From an uncultured Dorea sp. (GTDB lineage: Bacteria; Bacillota; Clostridia; Lachnospirales; Lachnospiraceae): 64,000 bases of DNA. Every line of letters begins with the position of its first letter. The first letter of the stretch is position 1. Where the stretch lies: contig CAJURK010000008.1 of assembly GCA_910588745.1 (NCBI GenBank), positions 13,640-77,639 on the forward strand, read 5' to 3'. The position numbers were made by a program, and so were the translations under genes. This document shows positions 25,702 through 34,197 of the stretch, one piece after another. Under the pieces are notes generated by a model that worked only from the letters and a program-made list of their open reading frames with translations, did no database searches and was not told where the DNA came from.

Positions 25702-26556
25702 ATGAATAAAAAACAAGCGTTAATCAGTGTGAATCTGGCTGTATTTTTATTTGCTACGGCAGCCCCCATAGCCAAAGGCTTCCAACTTCCTTCCATTGGA
25801 ATTACTTTTGGTAGAGTATTTTTTTCTTCTATTACGCTGCTTTTATTTTGTCTGATGACCAGGCAGGATATCCGTGTAAAGAAAAAGTCCCATTTAGCGC
25901 TTCTTCTGGTTTGCGGACTGGTTCTTGCGCTGCACTGGTGGACTTTTCTGGGTTCCGCGCAGATTTCCACTGTGGCGATTTCTACCATTACCTTTTCCAC
26001 ATTTCCGCTGTTTGTAACCTTTCTAGAACCGTTCGTTTTTCATGAAAGGCTCTGCAAAGAGAATGTAATTACCGCAATTATCGTACTAATCGGCGTATTT
26101 ATTACCATTCCGGAATTTACTCTGGCAAATCAGATGTCCAGGGGAATCCTTGTCGGAATGATATCGTCCCTTGCCTATGCGGTACTTACTGTTTTAAACC
26201 GCTTTTTATCGGGACAGTACCAGAGTACGGTGGTTTCTCTTTATGAACAGGGAACCGCCGCTATTTCGCTGGCTCCCATCGTCCTAACCATGTCGCTGCG
26301 CCCGACAGGCAGGGAGCTTGGCTTGCTTTTGTTTCTCGGAATCGCTACCACCGCCCTGGCCCACACCATATTTATCAACAGCCTCAAACATATCTCGGCA
26401 GGATTGGCCGGAATCATAGCTTCCATGGAATCCGTATACGGAATTATAATTGCGCTGGCCGTATTAGGCGAAGTTCCCTCCGCCAGGGAAATCATCGGCG
26501 CTGTCATCATTATCGGCGCCGTAGTATTTGCGCAAACCCGCAAACAGGCAAAATAA
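25702..26556 (+). CDS. EamA/DMT-superfamily transporter, 10 transmembrane helices
   Basis: 284-residue integral membrane protein made of two EamA repeats of five helices. Examples are AVFLFATAAPIAKGF, SSITLLLFCLM and the second repeat beginning MSRGILVGMISSLAYAVLTV; the helix ISAGLAGIIASMESVYGIII is the usual conserved one near the end. Family members export metabolites, amino acids or drugs. Strong AAAGGAG upstream. It converges on the DUF4125 gene with 17 bp between the stops. Substrate unknown. Confidence 0.88.
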   Translation: MNKKQALISVNLAVFLFATAAPIAKGFQLPSIGITFGRVFFSSITLLLFCLMTRQDIRVKKKSHLALLLVCGLVLALHWWTFLGSAQISTVAISTITFSTFPLFVTFLEPFVFHERLCKENVITAIIVLIGVFITIPEFTLANQMSRGILVGMISSLAYAVLTVLNRFLSGQYQSTVVSLYEQGTAAISLAPIVLTMSLRPTGRELGLLLFLGIATTALAHTIFINSLKHISAGLAGIIASMESVYGIIIALAVLGEVPSAREIIGAVIIIGAVVFAQTRKQAK

Positions 26557-26574
26557 ATCCGTTCCGCGGGATTT
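26555..26574. terminator. Small inverted repeat between convergent genes
   Basis: AAATCC (26555-26560) and GGATTT (26569-26574) form a 6-bp stem with an 8-nt loop exactly between the two stop codons. A weak bidirectional terminator at best. Confidence 0.35.
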
Positions 26575-27194
26575 CACCAAATACATATTTTATGCCGTTC
26601 TTCCGCTTGTTCTAACGATGAATACCCGTAAAAACGCACCATGTTTTCCAGAATTTTTACGGAAAGATTTTCCCCGTTTCTGTCCATATCCCGGTACATA
26701 TTCCCCAAAAGTTCTACCGTGCGGTCGGAATACGTACCCAATTCTCCCCGGGCATAGGTTTCAATCGACGTATCCCAGGACGTATCCTCATAGGAATGCA
26801 GCCTGCGCCCCCTTCCCGCCACGCCCGGATACCGCTTCGCGAATGTTTCTTCCCAGCGTACCTGCATGGCGATTAGTTCTTCTTGCTGTTCTATTCGTTT
26901 CGGACTCCGGGCGGGGAGCCTTCCCTCGATTTCCCTATACTGCTCGGGAGCCGTACTCGCCATCATTCTGGCGTACTTTTCAGTCAGCAGATTCCACCCG
27001 TTCTCTTCTGCCTCCCGCAAATCCCGCAGATAGCTTTCTAAGACCTCCCGGTTCCATACAAGGAATTGACTTTTCCTCATAATCTCAAAAGTCTCCCAGT
27101 TGTCCTGGCAGTCTGCCCTTCCGCCTTCATTCTTGACATTTTGAAACTGTTTCCACTCCAATTCTACAATCTGGTTCACTAACTGTTCTTTCAT
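26574..27194 (-). CDS. DUF4125-family protein
   Basis: 206 residues. I recognise the DUF4125 pattern: an opening helix (QIVELEWKQFQNVKNEGGRA) with DNWETFEIMRKSQFLVW, a middle ENGWNLLTEKYARMM and a C-terminal all-helical part. No transmembrane segment. It follows the TPR-DUF4037 gene by 16 bp on the same strand, and these two domains are commonly adjacent or fused, so they probably act together. Biochemical function is not established. The helix-rich partner of a nucleotidyltransferase-like protein recalls HEPN/MNT pairs, but that is inference. Confidence 0.8.
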   Translation of the reverse strand: MKEQLVNQIVELEWKQFQNVKNEGGRADCQDNWETFEIMRKSQFLVWNREVLESYLRDLREAEENGWNLLTEKYARMMASTAPEQYREIEGRLPARSPKRIEQQEELIAMQVRWEETFAKRYPGVAGRGRRLHSYEDTSWDTSIETYARGELGTYSDRTVELLGNMYRDMDRNGENLSVKILENMVRFYGYSSLEQAEERHKICIW

Positions 27195-27210
27195 TTCCCG
27201 CCCTTCTTTC

Positions 27211-28947
27211 TTATCGCCTGTTCAAGCCCCGCAGCAACTCCTGTTTCTGTATTTCCAAAAAGCCTTCCCTGCTTTCTGTCAGCCCCTGCCGGTTCAGCTC
27301 CTGCACAAACAAATTGCAGATCTGTTCTATCTGTCCGATTGTTTCTTCCGCCTGTCCGTCCTCCCGCATCCCGATCAAAACCGAGAGTTCCTTTTTCAGG
27401 GACGTCAGACATGTAAATTCTTCCAGTCCGCGCATTTTCCACTTGTAAATCGGCATATAGCTGCCATTCAGCAGATAACCCGCCTCAATTGCGCTGTTGA
27501 TAAATTCCGACTTGCAAAGGTAGGCGGCCTCCCGTTCATGCCGCCTGCACATCCGGCCGAAATTATATTGTCCGGCCTGCGCCATCTTTCCAAGAGCCTG
27601 TCCCAGCCTGCGCAGACGTATGTTCTCCGGATATGCTCCGAATTCCTTTCGTCTTTTGGTAAATTCCCCGAGCGGGTCGGTAAATATCTGCCCGTTGGTT
27701 ACCGCGCCCAGCATCTCAGGTTCCATAGTCAGCCACCCGGCTTCTCCGGCTTTCGTCTCTGCATCCGGCGCCTCCATATATCCGGTATACCGTAAGAAGA
27801 AATCGTCGATACAGAGGACTCCCACTCTGCCTCCGCCCTGTTCCGTCACATTTCTTGCAGGGAATCCCATGAATTCCTTCGGCAGCTTCTCATAGTCCTC
27901 CTGAAGCCTTACGCCAATCTCTTCATAGTCCTCCTTTGTAAGCCACAGGCAAAAGGCCGGCCCAAAATCATGGTCTGTAGAATAAGCGTCGTCGTATCCC
28001 ATGCATTCCGACCCTTCCCCTGCAAGTCCCGCCGCAATCCGTCCGATATATTCCGGATATTTTTCCTCCAGCATAGGCCTTCCGTATGCTTCATAATAGT
28101 TCCTGGAAATGTCCATTCCTTTCATCTTCCGGCTCTGAACCGCTTCTATCCGGCTCAAGGTATCCCGCGCCAGTTCCAGATTTCGTTTGGTAACCCGGTA
28201 TGCGTCGTTTTCCCCATAATTGGAGAAAATCTCCTCCAGGGCCTTCTCATAACAGCAAATTGCCTCTTCCAGGCGATTGCTCCGGAAATAAGCTTCCCCC
28301 AATCCGGATAAGGCGGACGCGTAATGGACATCCTTCTTCCCCTCTGTCTCTTCAAAAATCCGCGCCGCTTCTTTCATATGCCGGGTTCCCTCCGTCAGAT
28401 CCTGCATCTGGAAACAAAGATTTCCAATATTGACATGCGTAATTGCTATTTCCGTCTCTGATTTTTCCAAGGCCAAGATCAGTTCCATGGCTTTTTCCAA
28501 ATCCTGCCTGGCTTCTTTTAAACGCCCGGTCTGCGCGTACAGGATACTTCGGTTATTGTAAAAGGTAGCCATCCGGTAATCCGGTTCTGCAAACTCTCTG
28601 CTGTAGATTTCATACGCCTGTTCATACTGTTCCTCCGCTTCGGAAATCTCCCCCATGGCTCTTTGAGCCGTCCCGATATTCAAAAGCATTGTAGCATAAT
28701 TCGCCGTCCCCTGAATTCCCATGGCATCCGCCGTCTGCTTCGCCTGCCTGATACATTCCCTGCATTCCGCGGGTCTGCTCGTTACCCGGTAGTATCCAAT
28801 CAGCTCGTTTAAAATCACAAGCGACGAAGATAAATCTCCCCATGCCTTAGCCTCAGAAAGCCCTGATTTTAAAAAACTCTCCAACTCCTTTGGGCGCTCG
28901 GCGTATACCGCGTCCAGCCGCTCCAGAAAATCATTCAACGCAAACAT
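27211..28947 (-). CDS. TPR repeat protein with C-terminal DUF4037 (nucleotidyltransferase-like) domain
   Basis: 578 residues. Residues about 1-265 are tetratricopeptide repeats (segments such as AEEQYEQAYEIYSREF, ARQDLEKAMELILALEK and AICCYEKALEEIF). The C-terminal half is DUF4037: the segment GEGSECMGYDDAYSTDHDFG resembles the Gly-Ser ... Asp-x-Asp metal site of the Pol-beta/MNT nucleotidyltransferase fold. Start at 28945-28947 has AAAGGAGGGG upstream; the longer frame to 29013 does not. Operonic with DUF4125. A role in modifying a substrate recognised by the TPR part is plausible but unproved. Confidence 0.82.
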   Translation of the reverse strand: MFALNDFLERLDAVYAERPKELESFLKSGLSEAKAWGDLSSSLVILNELIGYYRVTSRPAECRECIRQAKQTADAMGIQGTANYATMLLNIGTAQRAMGEISEAEEQYEQAYEIYSREFAEPDYRMATFYNNRSILYAQTGRLKEARQDLEKAMELILALEKSETEIAITHVNIGNLCFQMQDLTEGTRHMKEAARIFEETEGKKDVHYASALSGLGEAYFRSNRLEEAICCYEKALEEIFSNYGENDAYRVTKRNLELARDTLSRIEAVQSRKMKGMDISRNYYEAYGRPMLEEKYPEYIGRIAAGLAGEGSECMGYDDAYSTDHDFGPAFCLWLTKEDYEEIGVRLQEDYEKLPKEFMGFPARNVTEQGGGRVGVLCIDDFFLRYTGYMEAPDAETKAGEAGWLTMEPEMLGAVTNGQIFTDPLGEFTKRRKEFGAYPENIRLRRLGQALGKMAQAGQYNFGRMCRRHEREAAYLCKSEFINSAIEAGYLLNGSYMPIYKWKMRGLEEFTCLTSLKKELSVLIGMREDGQAEETIGQIEQICNLFVQELNRQGLTESREGFLEIQKQELLRGLNRR

Positions 28948-29051
28948 CTTCCATCCCCTCCTTTGTATCCCGCTGATAATTCCTATTATATGCAAAAATC
29001 TAACTTTATTCAATAAGGGGTCTCACATGGCTTCCCTAATTGCTTTGTCTG

Positions 29052-29100
29052 CTGGTTACTGTTCACATGTCACCTGCCGGACGCGGGCTGAATCAGGAGC
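29052..29100 (+). repeat. Palindromic dispersed repeat, truncated copy 2
   Basis: CTGGTTACTGTTCACATGTC through GACGCGGGCTGAATCAGGAGC matches the left end of the element at 791 and breaks off at the point where the long stem begins. It stands 100 bp before the response regulator, just upstream of its promoter. Confidence 0.7.
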
Positions 29101-29127
29101 CTTTGGTTTCAAAAACATAAATAGACC

Positions 29128-29156
29128 TTGATTGCATCTCTTTGACCACATATAAT
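29128..29156 (+). promoter_or_regulatory. Promoter of two-component system 1
   Basis: TTGATT (29128-29133), 17-bp spacer, TATAAT (29151-29156), 50 bp upstream of the response regulator start. Confidence 0.7.
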
Positions 29157-29205
29157 AATAGCACTGGTACTGCGTTGATTGATTGTGAAAGGTGCGTAAA
29201 ATTGA

Positions 29206-29874
29206 ATGGCGAATATACTGATTGTGGAAGATGAAAAAAACATGCGGGATATTATTGCGGAATATATGAAAAAGGGCGGACACACCTGCTTTACGGCGGG
29301 CGACGGAGTTGACGCGCTGATGATTTTAAAAAATGAACCTGTGGATCTGATGATTCTTGACATCATGATGCCCCATCTGGACGGCTTCTCTGTCTGTAAG
29401 CTGGCGCGGGAAATGAGCAGCATACCGATTATCATACTGACGGCCAAAAGCGGGGACGACGATAAACTAAAAGGCTACGAATATGGCGCGGACGACTATA
29501 TGACCAAACCTTTCAGCCCAAGAGTGCTGCTTGCAAAAACGAACGCCCTGCTGCGCCGCACTTCCTGTATGTCCGTCGATTCCATAACCGCCGGCATGCT
29601 TACTCTGCTGCCCTCCTCGCATAATGTTTATCTGAACGGGCAGGAACTCAATCTTACGCATACGGAATACGAACTGCTTCATTTTTTCATGGCCAATCCC
29701 GGTCAGGTATTTACCAGGGAACAGCTCCTTACCCATATCTGGGGCTATGATTTTGAGGGGACAACGCGAACAGTGGACGTCCATATTAAAAATCTGAGGC
29801 AAAAACTGGGGGAAGCGGGAGCCTATATTATTACCCTGATTCGTTCCGGTTACAAATTCGAGGCGACGCTATGA
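29206..29874 (+). CDS. OmpR/PhoB-family response regulator 1
   Basis: 222 residues. Receiver domain with VDLMILDIMMPHLDG (phosphoacceptor Asp near residue 51), LTAKSGDDDK and the conserved Lys in YMTKPFSP; the C-terminal winged helix ends RTVDVHIKNLRQKLGEAG...RSGYKFE. The stop overlaps the kinase start by 4 bp (ATGA), so translation is coupled. It probably binds the four 11-bp-spaced repeats at 30929-30967 upstream of the ABC operon. Confidence 0.93.
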   Translation: MANILIVEDEKNMRDIIAEYMKKGGHTCFTAGDGVDALMILKNEPVDLMILDIMMPHLDGFSVCKLAREMSSIPIIILTAKSGDDDKLKGYEYGADDYMTKPFSPRVLLAKTNALLRRTSCMSVDSITAGMLTLLPSSHNVYLNGQELNLTHTEYELLHFFMANPGQVFTREQLLTHIWGYDFEGTTRTVDVHIKNLRQKLGEAGAYIITLIRSGYKFEATL

Positions 29875-30923
29875 AAAAAGAAGATTTCAACCTCAGGACT
29901 GTGCGCAAAAAAATTCTCCTGCTTACTAAAATTGCAGGTGTACTCATCATTTTATCTTACGCGGGTTTCACAGAATCCTCTCCTTCTACCGGAACTTCCT
30001 TCTTTCTGTGGATACTGTGGGTGATTCTTTTGGTTCTGGCTCTGGACTTCTTAATCGGCCGGTTTATCTCAAAGCCTATAGAATCCCTCAATCAAACGGC
30101 GCGCCAGATGGCGGAGCTTGATTTTTCAAGCCCCTGTAAGATCGAAACAAACGACGAATTTGAAGAACTTTCCCATAGCCTGAACGTCATGGCGGACAAT
30201 CTGAAGCAAGCCCTGGCCGATTTGGAACGGGAAGTCGCCAGGGAGCGGCTGTTACTGGCGGAACGCAAAGAACTGGTTGACCGCCTTTCCCACGAAATGA
30301 AAACCCCATTAGGGGTTATCCGCGCTTACGCAGAAGGGTTACAGGACGCGGCCGGAACAGATGAACAGCAAACATACGCCGATGTCATCATTTCGGAAAC
30401 CGAACGTATGGACGCCCTCATTCACACGCTCTTAGACCTGTCGGCGCTGGAAACCGGAGCGGCCAAGCTTACGCCGGAGCGTTTCGGATTTGTGGAATTT
30501 ACAGAAACGGCCGCCGGAAGACTGCTGGCCGATATCCCGGACGCCAATTTCAAACTACAGTATGATCTGCCTGAAAAGGAAGCCTTCGTGTATACAGACA
30601 AAGCCCGCATGGAACAGGTTTTAAACAACCTGATTGTGAATGCAAAAAACCATGTTATTTCAGACGGCGTCATACGGCTTTCTCTAAAAGAAAAAGACGG
30701 CTTGCTGCTGTTTTCCATTTTCAATCAGGGCAGGCAGATTCCGGCGGAAAATCTGCAAAAAATCTGGACGAAATTTTACCGCGGCCACAGTTCCGATTAT
30801 AACGGCTCCGGATTGGGCCTTGCTATTACGTCCCAGATCTTATCCATGCAGAAGCTGTCTTACGGAGCGCGCAATCTGACGGACGGCGTGGAATTTTTCT
30901 TTTCCATCCCAACCGCAGAGTAA
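29871..30923 (+). CDS. Sensor histidine kinase 1
   Basis: 350 residues with two membrane helices near the N terminus and almost no extracellular loop (about 10 residues), then HAMP (ISKPIESLNQTARQMAELD), a phosphoacceptor segment RLSHEMKTPLGVIRAYAEG and an HATPase domain with NLIVNAKNH and GSGLGLAI. Intramembrane-sensing kinases of this shape commonly watch over peptide-antibiotic exporters, matching the ABC genes downstream. Confidence 0.92.
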   Translation: MKKEDFNLRTVRKKILLLTKIAGVLIILSYAGFTESSPSTGTSFFLWILWVILLVLALDFLIGRFISKPIESLNQTARQMAELDFSSPCKIETNDEFEELSHSLNVMADNLKQALADLEREVARERLLLAERKELVDRLSHEMKTPLGVIRAYAEGLQDAAGTDEQQTYADVIISETERMDALIHTLLDLSALETGAAKLTPERFGFVEFTETAAGRLLADIPDANFKLQYDLPEKEAFVYTDKARMEQVLNNLIVNAKNHVISDGVIRLSLKEKDGLLLFSIFNQGRQIPAENLQKIWTKFYRGHSSDYNGSGLGLAITSQILSMQKLSYGARNLTDGVEFFFSIPTAE

Positions 30924-30927
30924 TATC

Positions 30928-30981
30928 TTTACAGCATCTTTACCCGACCGTTACAGAAACTTCACAGCAATTTTTTAAACT
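30928..30981 (+). promoter_or_regulatory. Response regulator box: four repeats at exact 11-bp spacing, plus -10
   Basis: TTACAG (30929), TTACCC (30940), TTACAG (30951) and TCACAG (30962) repeat every 11 bp, the spacing of PhoB/PhoP/OmpR sites. TAAACT at 30976-30981 fits a -10 box whose -35 is replaced by the repeats. It precedes the 50-residue membrane peptide and ABC genes. Confidence 0.65.
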
Positions 30982-31010
30982 CTCCTTATTAACAGAAAGG
31001 AGGGTTTTTT

Positions 31011-31163
31011 ATGTTTTTAGGTTTGGAATGGTACTGGTGGCTTGTGATGATAGCAGCGCTTATCATCTCTATCCCTTTGAAGATCTCGTTTTTAAAATGG
31101 CGGAGCAAGCAGAAACAGGGTAAGAAAAAGGAACTATCTGGGAAATGGGGGAATGACGAATGA
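31011..31163 (+). CDS. 50-residue single-span membrane peptide
   Basis: The frame begins MFLGLEWYWWLVMIAALIIS, a hydrophobic helix with an aromatic cap, followed by a Lys/Arg-rich cytoplasmic tail ending GNDE. AGGAGG lies 7 nt upstream. Its TGA overlaps the ATG of the ABC ATPase (ATGA), so it is translationally coupled and surely part of the exporter operon. I know no named family; a small regulatory subunit of the transporter or of the intramembrane kinase is the simplest idea. Confidence 0.75.
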   Translation: MFLGLEWYWWLVMIAALIISIPLKISFLKWRSKQKQGKKKELSGKWGNDE

Positions 31164-32008
31164 TCGAAGTAAAGAACCTGACTTTTTCTTACGGAAAAGA
31201 CAAACAGGCGCTGCGGGGTCTGAACTTTACTGTGGAGGACGGGGAAATATTTGGATTCCTGGGTCCAAACGGCTCCGGGAAATCTACCACCCAAAAGATA
31301 TTAACCGGCATCCTGAAAGGATATGGCGGTATGGTGTCCCTGTTTGGGAAAGATATAAGAAACGTACATACGCGGGATTTTTTCCAGAAAATCGGCGTTC
31401 TGTTTGAGTTTCCTTATCTGTACGCCAATTTAAGCGCCCTTGACAATCTTCATTATTTTTCCTCGTTTTATCCAAAAGAACAGCTTCGGGACGCGGAAGA
31501 AGTACTTGATGAATTGGAATTTAAAAAGGATTTTCTAAGGAAACCCGTGTCCTCTTACTCTAAGGGTATGCGTCAGCGCGTCAGTATGGCGAGGGCTTTG
31601 ATCAGCAGCCCGAAACTTCTGTTTCTGGACGAACCTACCAGCGGCCTTGATCCTACCGGAGCCGTCCTCTTCCGCAGAATGATTGAAAAGGAAAGACAAA
31701 AAGGAACAACCGTATTTGTAACAACCCATAACATGCTGGACGCCGATCTGCTTTGCGACAGAGTAGCCTTCATCGAGGGCGGAAACATTGTGGCTCTTGA
31801 TACTCCAAGGAATTTGAAAGAACAAAACAGCAGCCGCGGCATTGTTGTGAGTTATCTGTATCAGGGCAGAAGGGAAGAACAAACGGTAGAAGCTAAGTCG
31901 TTAAAATCAGGTATTCCTTTTCCATATGACAAGCTGATCAGCATTCACTCTCAGGAGCCGACTTTGGAGGATATATTTATCCAGTACGCGGGAAGGAGGC
32001 TGTCTTAA
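31160..32008 (+). CDS. ABC exporter ATPase (ABC-2 type)
   Basis: 282 residues, one ABC domain: Walker A GPNGSGKST, Q loop near GVLFEFPYLYANLS, signature YSKGMRQRVSMARAL, Walker B LLFLDEPTSGLDP and H-loop TTHNM. The C-terminal extension is typical of BcrA/lantibiotic-immunity ATPases. Followed by two ABC-2 permease genes with near-zero spacing. A 49-bp piece of its 5' coding sequence recurs at 34004-34052. Confidence 0.93.
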   Translation: MIEVKNLTFSYGKDKQALRGLNFTVEDGEIFGFLGPNGSGKSTTQKILTGILKGYGGMVSLFGKDIRNVHTRDFFQKIGVLFEFPYLYANLSALDNLHYFSSFYPKEQLRDAEEVLDELEFKKDFLRKPVSSYSKGMRQRVSMARALISSPKLLFLDEPTSGLDPTGAVLFRRMIEKERQKGTTVFVTTHNMLDADLLCDRVAFIEGGNIVALDTPRNLKEQNSSRGIVVSYLYQGRREEQTVEAKSLKSGIPFPYDKLISIHSQEPTLEDIFIQYAGRRLS

Positions 32009-33006
32009 TGCGGAGCCTTTCTTCTTTATTCCAAAAGGACTGCCGAATGATGACGTCAGGAAAATTCTTCCTTATAGCGTTTGCGTCGCTTGTACTCTAT
32101 ACGTTGTTCATTCACTTTGGCTACCTGAATTTCATGGAGGATCATTCCGATATTTACAATGTATATCTCTATGACCCGGCAGGAACATATACGGAAGCGT
32201 CCCCGCTCATCCATTCGGCAGCTTCTTCGGAAGAGTTAGACGAAGCGCTCGCCACGGATACCGGCGGCGTTGGAATCCGCATAAAGGACGGCAAGCCCAA
32301 TATCGTGCTTTATACCGGATCAGAAAAGACCGACCGCCACAGAGCGGATTACGCGCTCTCGCTGCTGTATCCCGGAAGCAAATATAAGCCGGAAACGGTA
32401 GGCGGTTATACTGTAGAAATGAAACAGCGCAGAGAAATTACCTGCGAACTGCTGTTTATTGAGATTGCCGCCGTAGGTTTCTTGGGGATTGCGTCTGTAT
32501 TGTTCAAAGAAAAACAGATGGGCGTCATCCGCATTCATGCCATTATGCCGCTGAAAAAGAGTCTGTTCCTATGTTCCAAAGTCTTTCTTTTTCTGCTTAC
32601 GGATTTCATATTTGCAGCCTTAATGACTCTGATCAATGTGGGACTAACAGAAGCGGGAGGCATTTTGCCAGCCGTACTGATACAGACAGGGATCCTGTCT
32701 CTGATTATGGCTCTTATGGGTTTTTGCTGTACAATGCTGTTAAAAGATTTCAAACAATTTTCACTGGCCTATCTGGTGATCGCGCTGTTTCTTGCAACAC
32801 CGGTTTTCCTGTCGGCCAACACTACAATTAAAATGGACTGGATCTATTACCATCCGTTTTACCACATATATATGGGGCTGAAAAACGCGTTTTTCGGTAC
32901 GCCGGTTACAAATCCACTTTATTATATTGGTTCGGCCTGCGCCATAATCTTACTCTTTGGCGCTGCCATAGCGGCGTTTTACAAAGAGACGGGAAAGGAG
33001 GGTTGA
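32008..33006 (+). CDS. ABC-2 type exporter permease 1
   Basis: 332 residues. First helix IAFASLVLYTLFIHFGYL, a large extracellular domain (about 45-150), then five C-terminal helices (such as IEIAAVGFLGIASVLF and CAIILLFGAAIAAFY), the ABC-2 topology. The start codon overlaps the ATPase stop by one base (TAATG), with GAAGGAGG upstream. Partners with the next permease to move a peptide or lipid out, by analogy to CprABC/SpaFEG-like systems. Confidence 0.82.
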   Translation: MRSLSSLFQKDCRMMTSGKFFLIAFASLVLYTLFIHFGYLNFMEDHSDIYNVYLYDPAGTYTEASPLIHSAASSEELDEALATDTGGVGIRIKDGKPNIVLYTGSEKTDRHRADYALSLLYPGSKYKPETVGGYTVEMKQRREITCELLFIEIAAVGFLGIASVLFKEKQMGVIRIHAIMPLKKSLFLCSKVFLFLLTDFIFAALMTLINVGLTEAGGILPAVLIQTGILSLIMALMGFCCTMLLKDFKQFSLAYLVIALFLATPVFLSANTTIKMDWIYYHPFYHIYMGLKNAFFGTPVTNPLYYIGSACAIILLFGAAIAAFYKETGKEG

Positions 33007-33008
33007 TC

Positions 33009-34013
33009 ATGAAGGGATTGATCTATCAGCTAAAAAGCGTTAGGAAAGATAAGTTTTGTATCATGACGTTTTTCCTGCCTATTGTGGTAGCCGCGGCGCT
33101 GAATATTGCCGGCTCCATTGATCTTTCTTCTCTAGGAGAATATTATTTTTGCGTGGTTTCCGGAGCGGTTACGGATGAAACGAGGGAGTGGCTTACGCGG
33201 TACGGCGATGTTACGGTCTGTCAGACGAGAGAAGAATGGCTTTCGGCAATCAAGGAACCCTCTACCAATCTAATCGGCGTGGATATGGACGGAACTGGCA
33301 TCAAAACAACTTTATCCGGCGATGAATTAACCATATGGCGGCAGGCGGCGTCCACACTTCCGGCTCTCTACGAACAGCGTGAAGCGGCGGAAGAGGTCAG
33401 TATACAAACGTTGGAACAACCCGACGTGCTGACAGGGTTTCAGCACATTTTTATGGCAATGACACTGCTCGCCGCTATATTCATGGGCTGTACGTTTAAT
33501 GCAATAAACATCATTTCCGAAAAAGAAGACGGCGTTTCGCAAATCAACGAAATACTGCCTATGACGTCTACGCAATACGTTATTCAAAAAATCTTTATCG
33601 GCTTTGTCTTCGGGTGTTTGTCCGCGATTGTTACGGCGGCGGTCTGTTTCAGGCTTTCTGCCGCCGGGACAGCGGTCATGATGGCGTTAACCGCATTGTC
33701 GGCCTTTGCAGCGGCTCTGACCGGTTTGTTTGTAGGTCGCATTGCAGACGGAATGATGGTAGGCGTAGCATATATCAAAATTATTATGATTGTGTTTATG
33801 GCGGTTCCCCTTTTGAAGTACCTGACAGCGCCGGAAAACGAATTACTCTCATACATTTGCTACCTGATTCCCTCCAGCGCCACTTTTGAGGGGGTTATGG
33901 ATTTAGCAAATGGCGGTATGGCGTCAGCGGGCAAAGATATGTGGATCCTAGCGGTTCACTGTGCAGGCTGGTTTTTGCTTTATCTGTTCCAATCCAAACG
34001 CCAGAAAAGATAA
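33009..34013 (+). CDS. ABC-2 type exporter permease 2
   Basis: 334 residues with the same topology: helix near MTFFLPIVVAAALNIAG, an extracellular domain to about 140, then helices such as FMAMTLLAAIFMGCTF, ALTALSAFAAALTGLFVG and YIKIIMIVFMAVPLL. Start taken at ATG 33009 with GGAGG 7 nt upstream. The last codons and the stop lie in or beside a duplicated fragment of the ATPase gene, so the native C terminus may be altered. Confidence 0.8.
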   Translation: MKGLIYQLKSVRKDKFCIMTFFLPIVVAAALNIAGSIDLSSLGEYYFCVVSGAVTDETREWLTRYGDVTVCQTREEWLSAIKEPSTNLIGVDMDGTGIKTTLSGDELTIWRQAASTLPALYEQREAAEEVSIQTLEQPDVLTGFQHIFMAMTLLAAIFMGCTFNAINIISEKEDGVSQINEILPMTSTQYVIQKIFIGFVFGCLSAIVTAAVCFRLSAAGTAVMMALTALSAFAAALTGLFVGRIADGMMVGVAYIKIIMIVFMAVPLLKYLTAPENELLSYICYLIPSSATFEGVMDLANGGMASAGKDMWILAVHCAGWFLLYLFQSKRQKR

Positions 34014-34052
34014 ACAGGCGCCGCACGGTCTGAACTTTACTGTGGAGGACGG
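34004..34052 (+). repeat. Duplicated 5' fragment of the exporter ATPase gene
   Basis: Bases 34004-34052 match 31194-31242 with about five mismatches, including an identical run GGTCTGAACTTTACTGTGGAGG. In the ATPase frame it reads KDKQAPHGLNFTVEDG and then ends at a stop. It marks the left edge of the AT-richer island and looks like the scar of a deleted tandem copy or of a recombination event. Confidence 0.8.
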
Positions 34053-34140
34053 CGTAATGAACGAAAATCCATAAGAAATAGTTGATACAGCAAATAAAAT
34101 CAGTATAATATATGTATATTTGGCAATGCCGTATAACTCT

Positions 34141-34172
34141 CTAAGCTTCAACTAAGCTATTGTAGCTATAAT
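34141..34172 (+). promoter_or_regulatory. CTAAG-box promoter 1 (two-component system 2)
   Basis: CTAAGC (34141), CTAAGC (34152, 11 bp on), then exactly 9 bp, then TATAAT (34167-34172). No -35 hexamer. Identical architecture to 36154 and 39818; suggests autoregulation by response regulator 2. Confidence 0.72.
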
Positions 34173-34197
34173 ATAAAATAGATTGGAGTGATGTATA

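Noticed and set aside
25479..26000. Minus-strand frame of 173 codons opposite the DMT transporter
   Set aside because: It lies antisense to a clear 10-helix membrane protein and covers its promoter; no family features.
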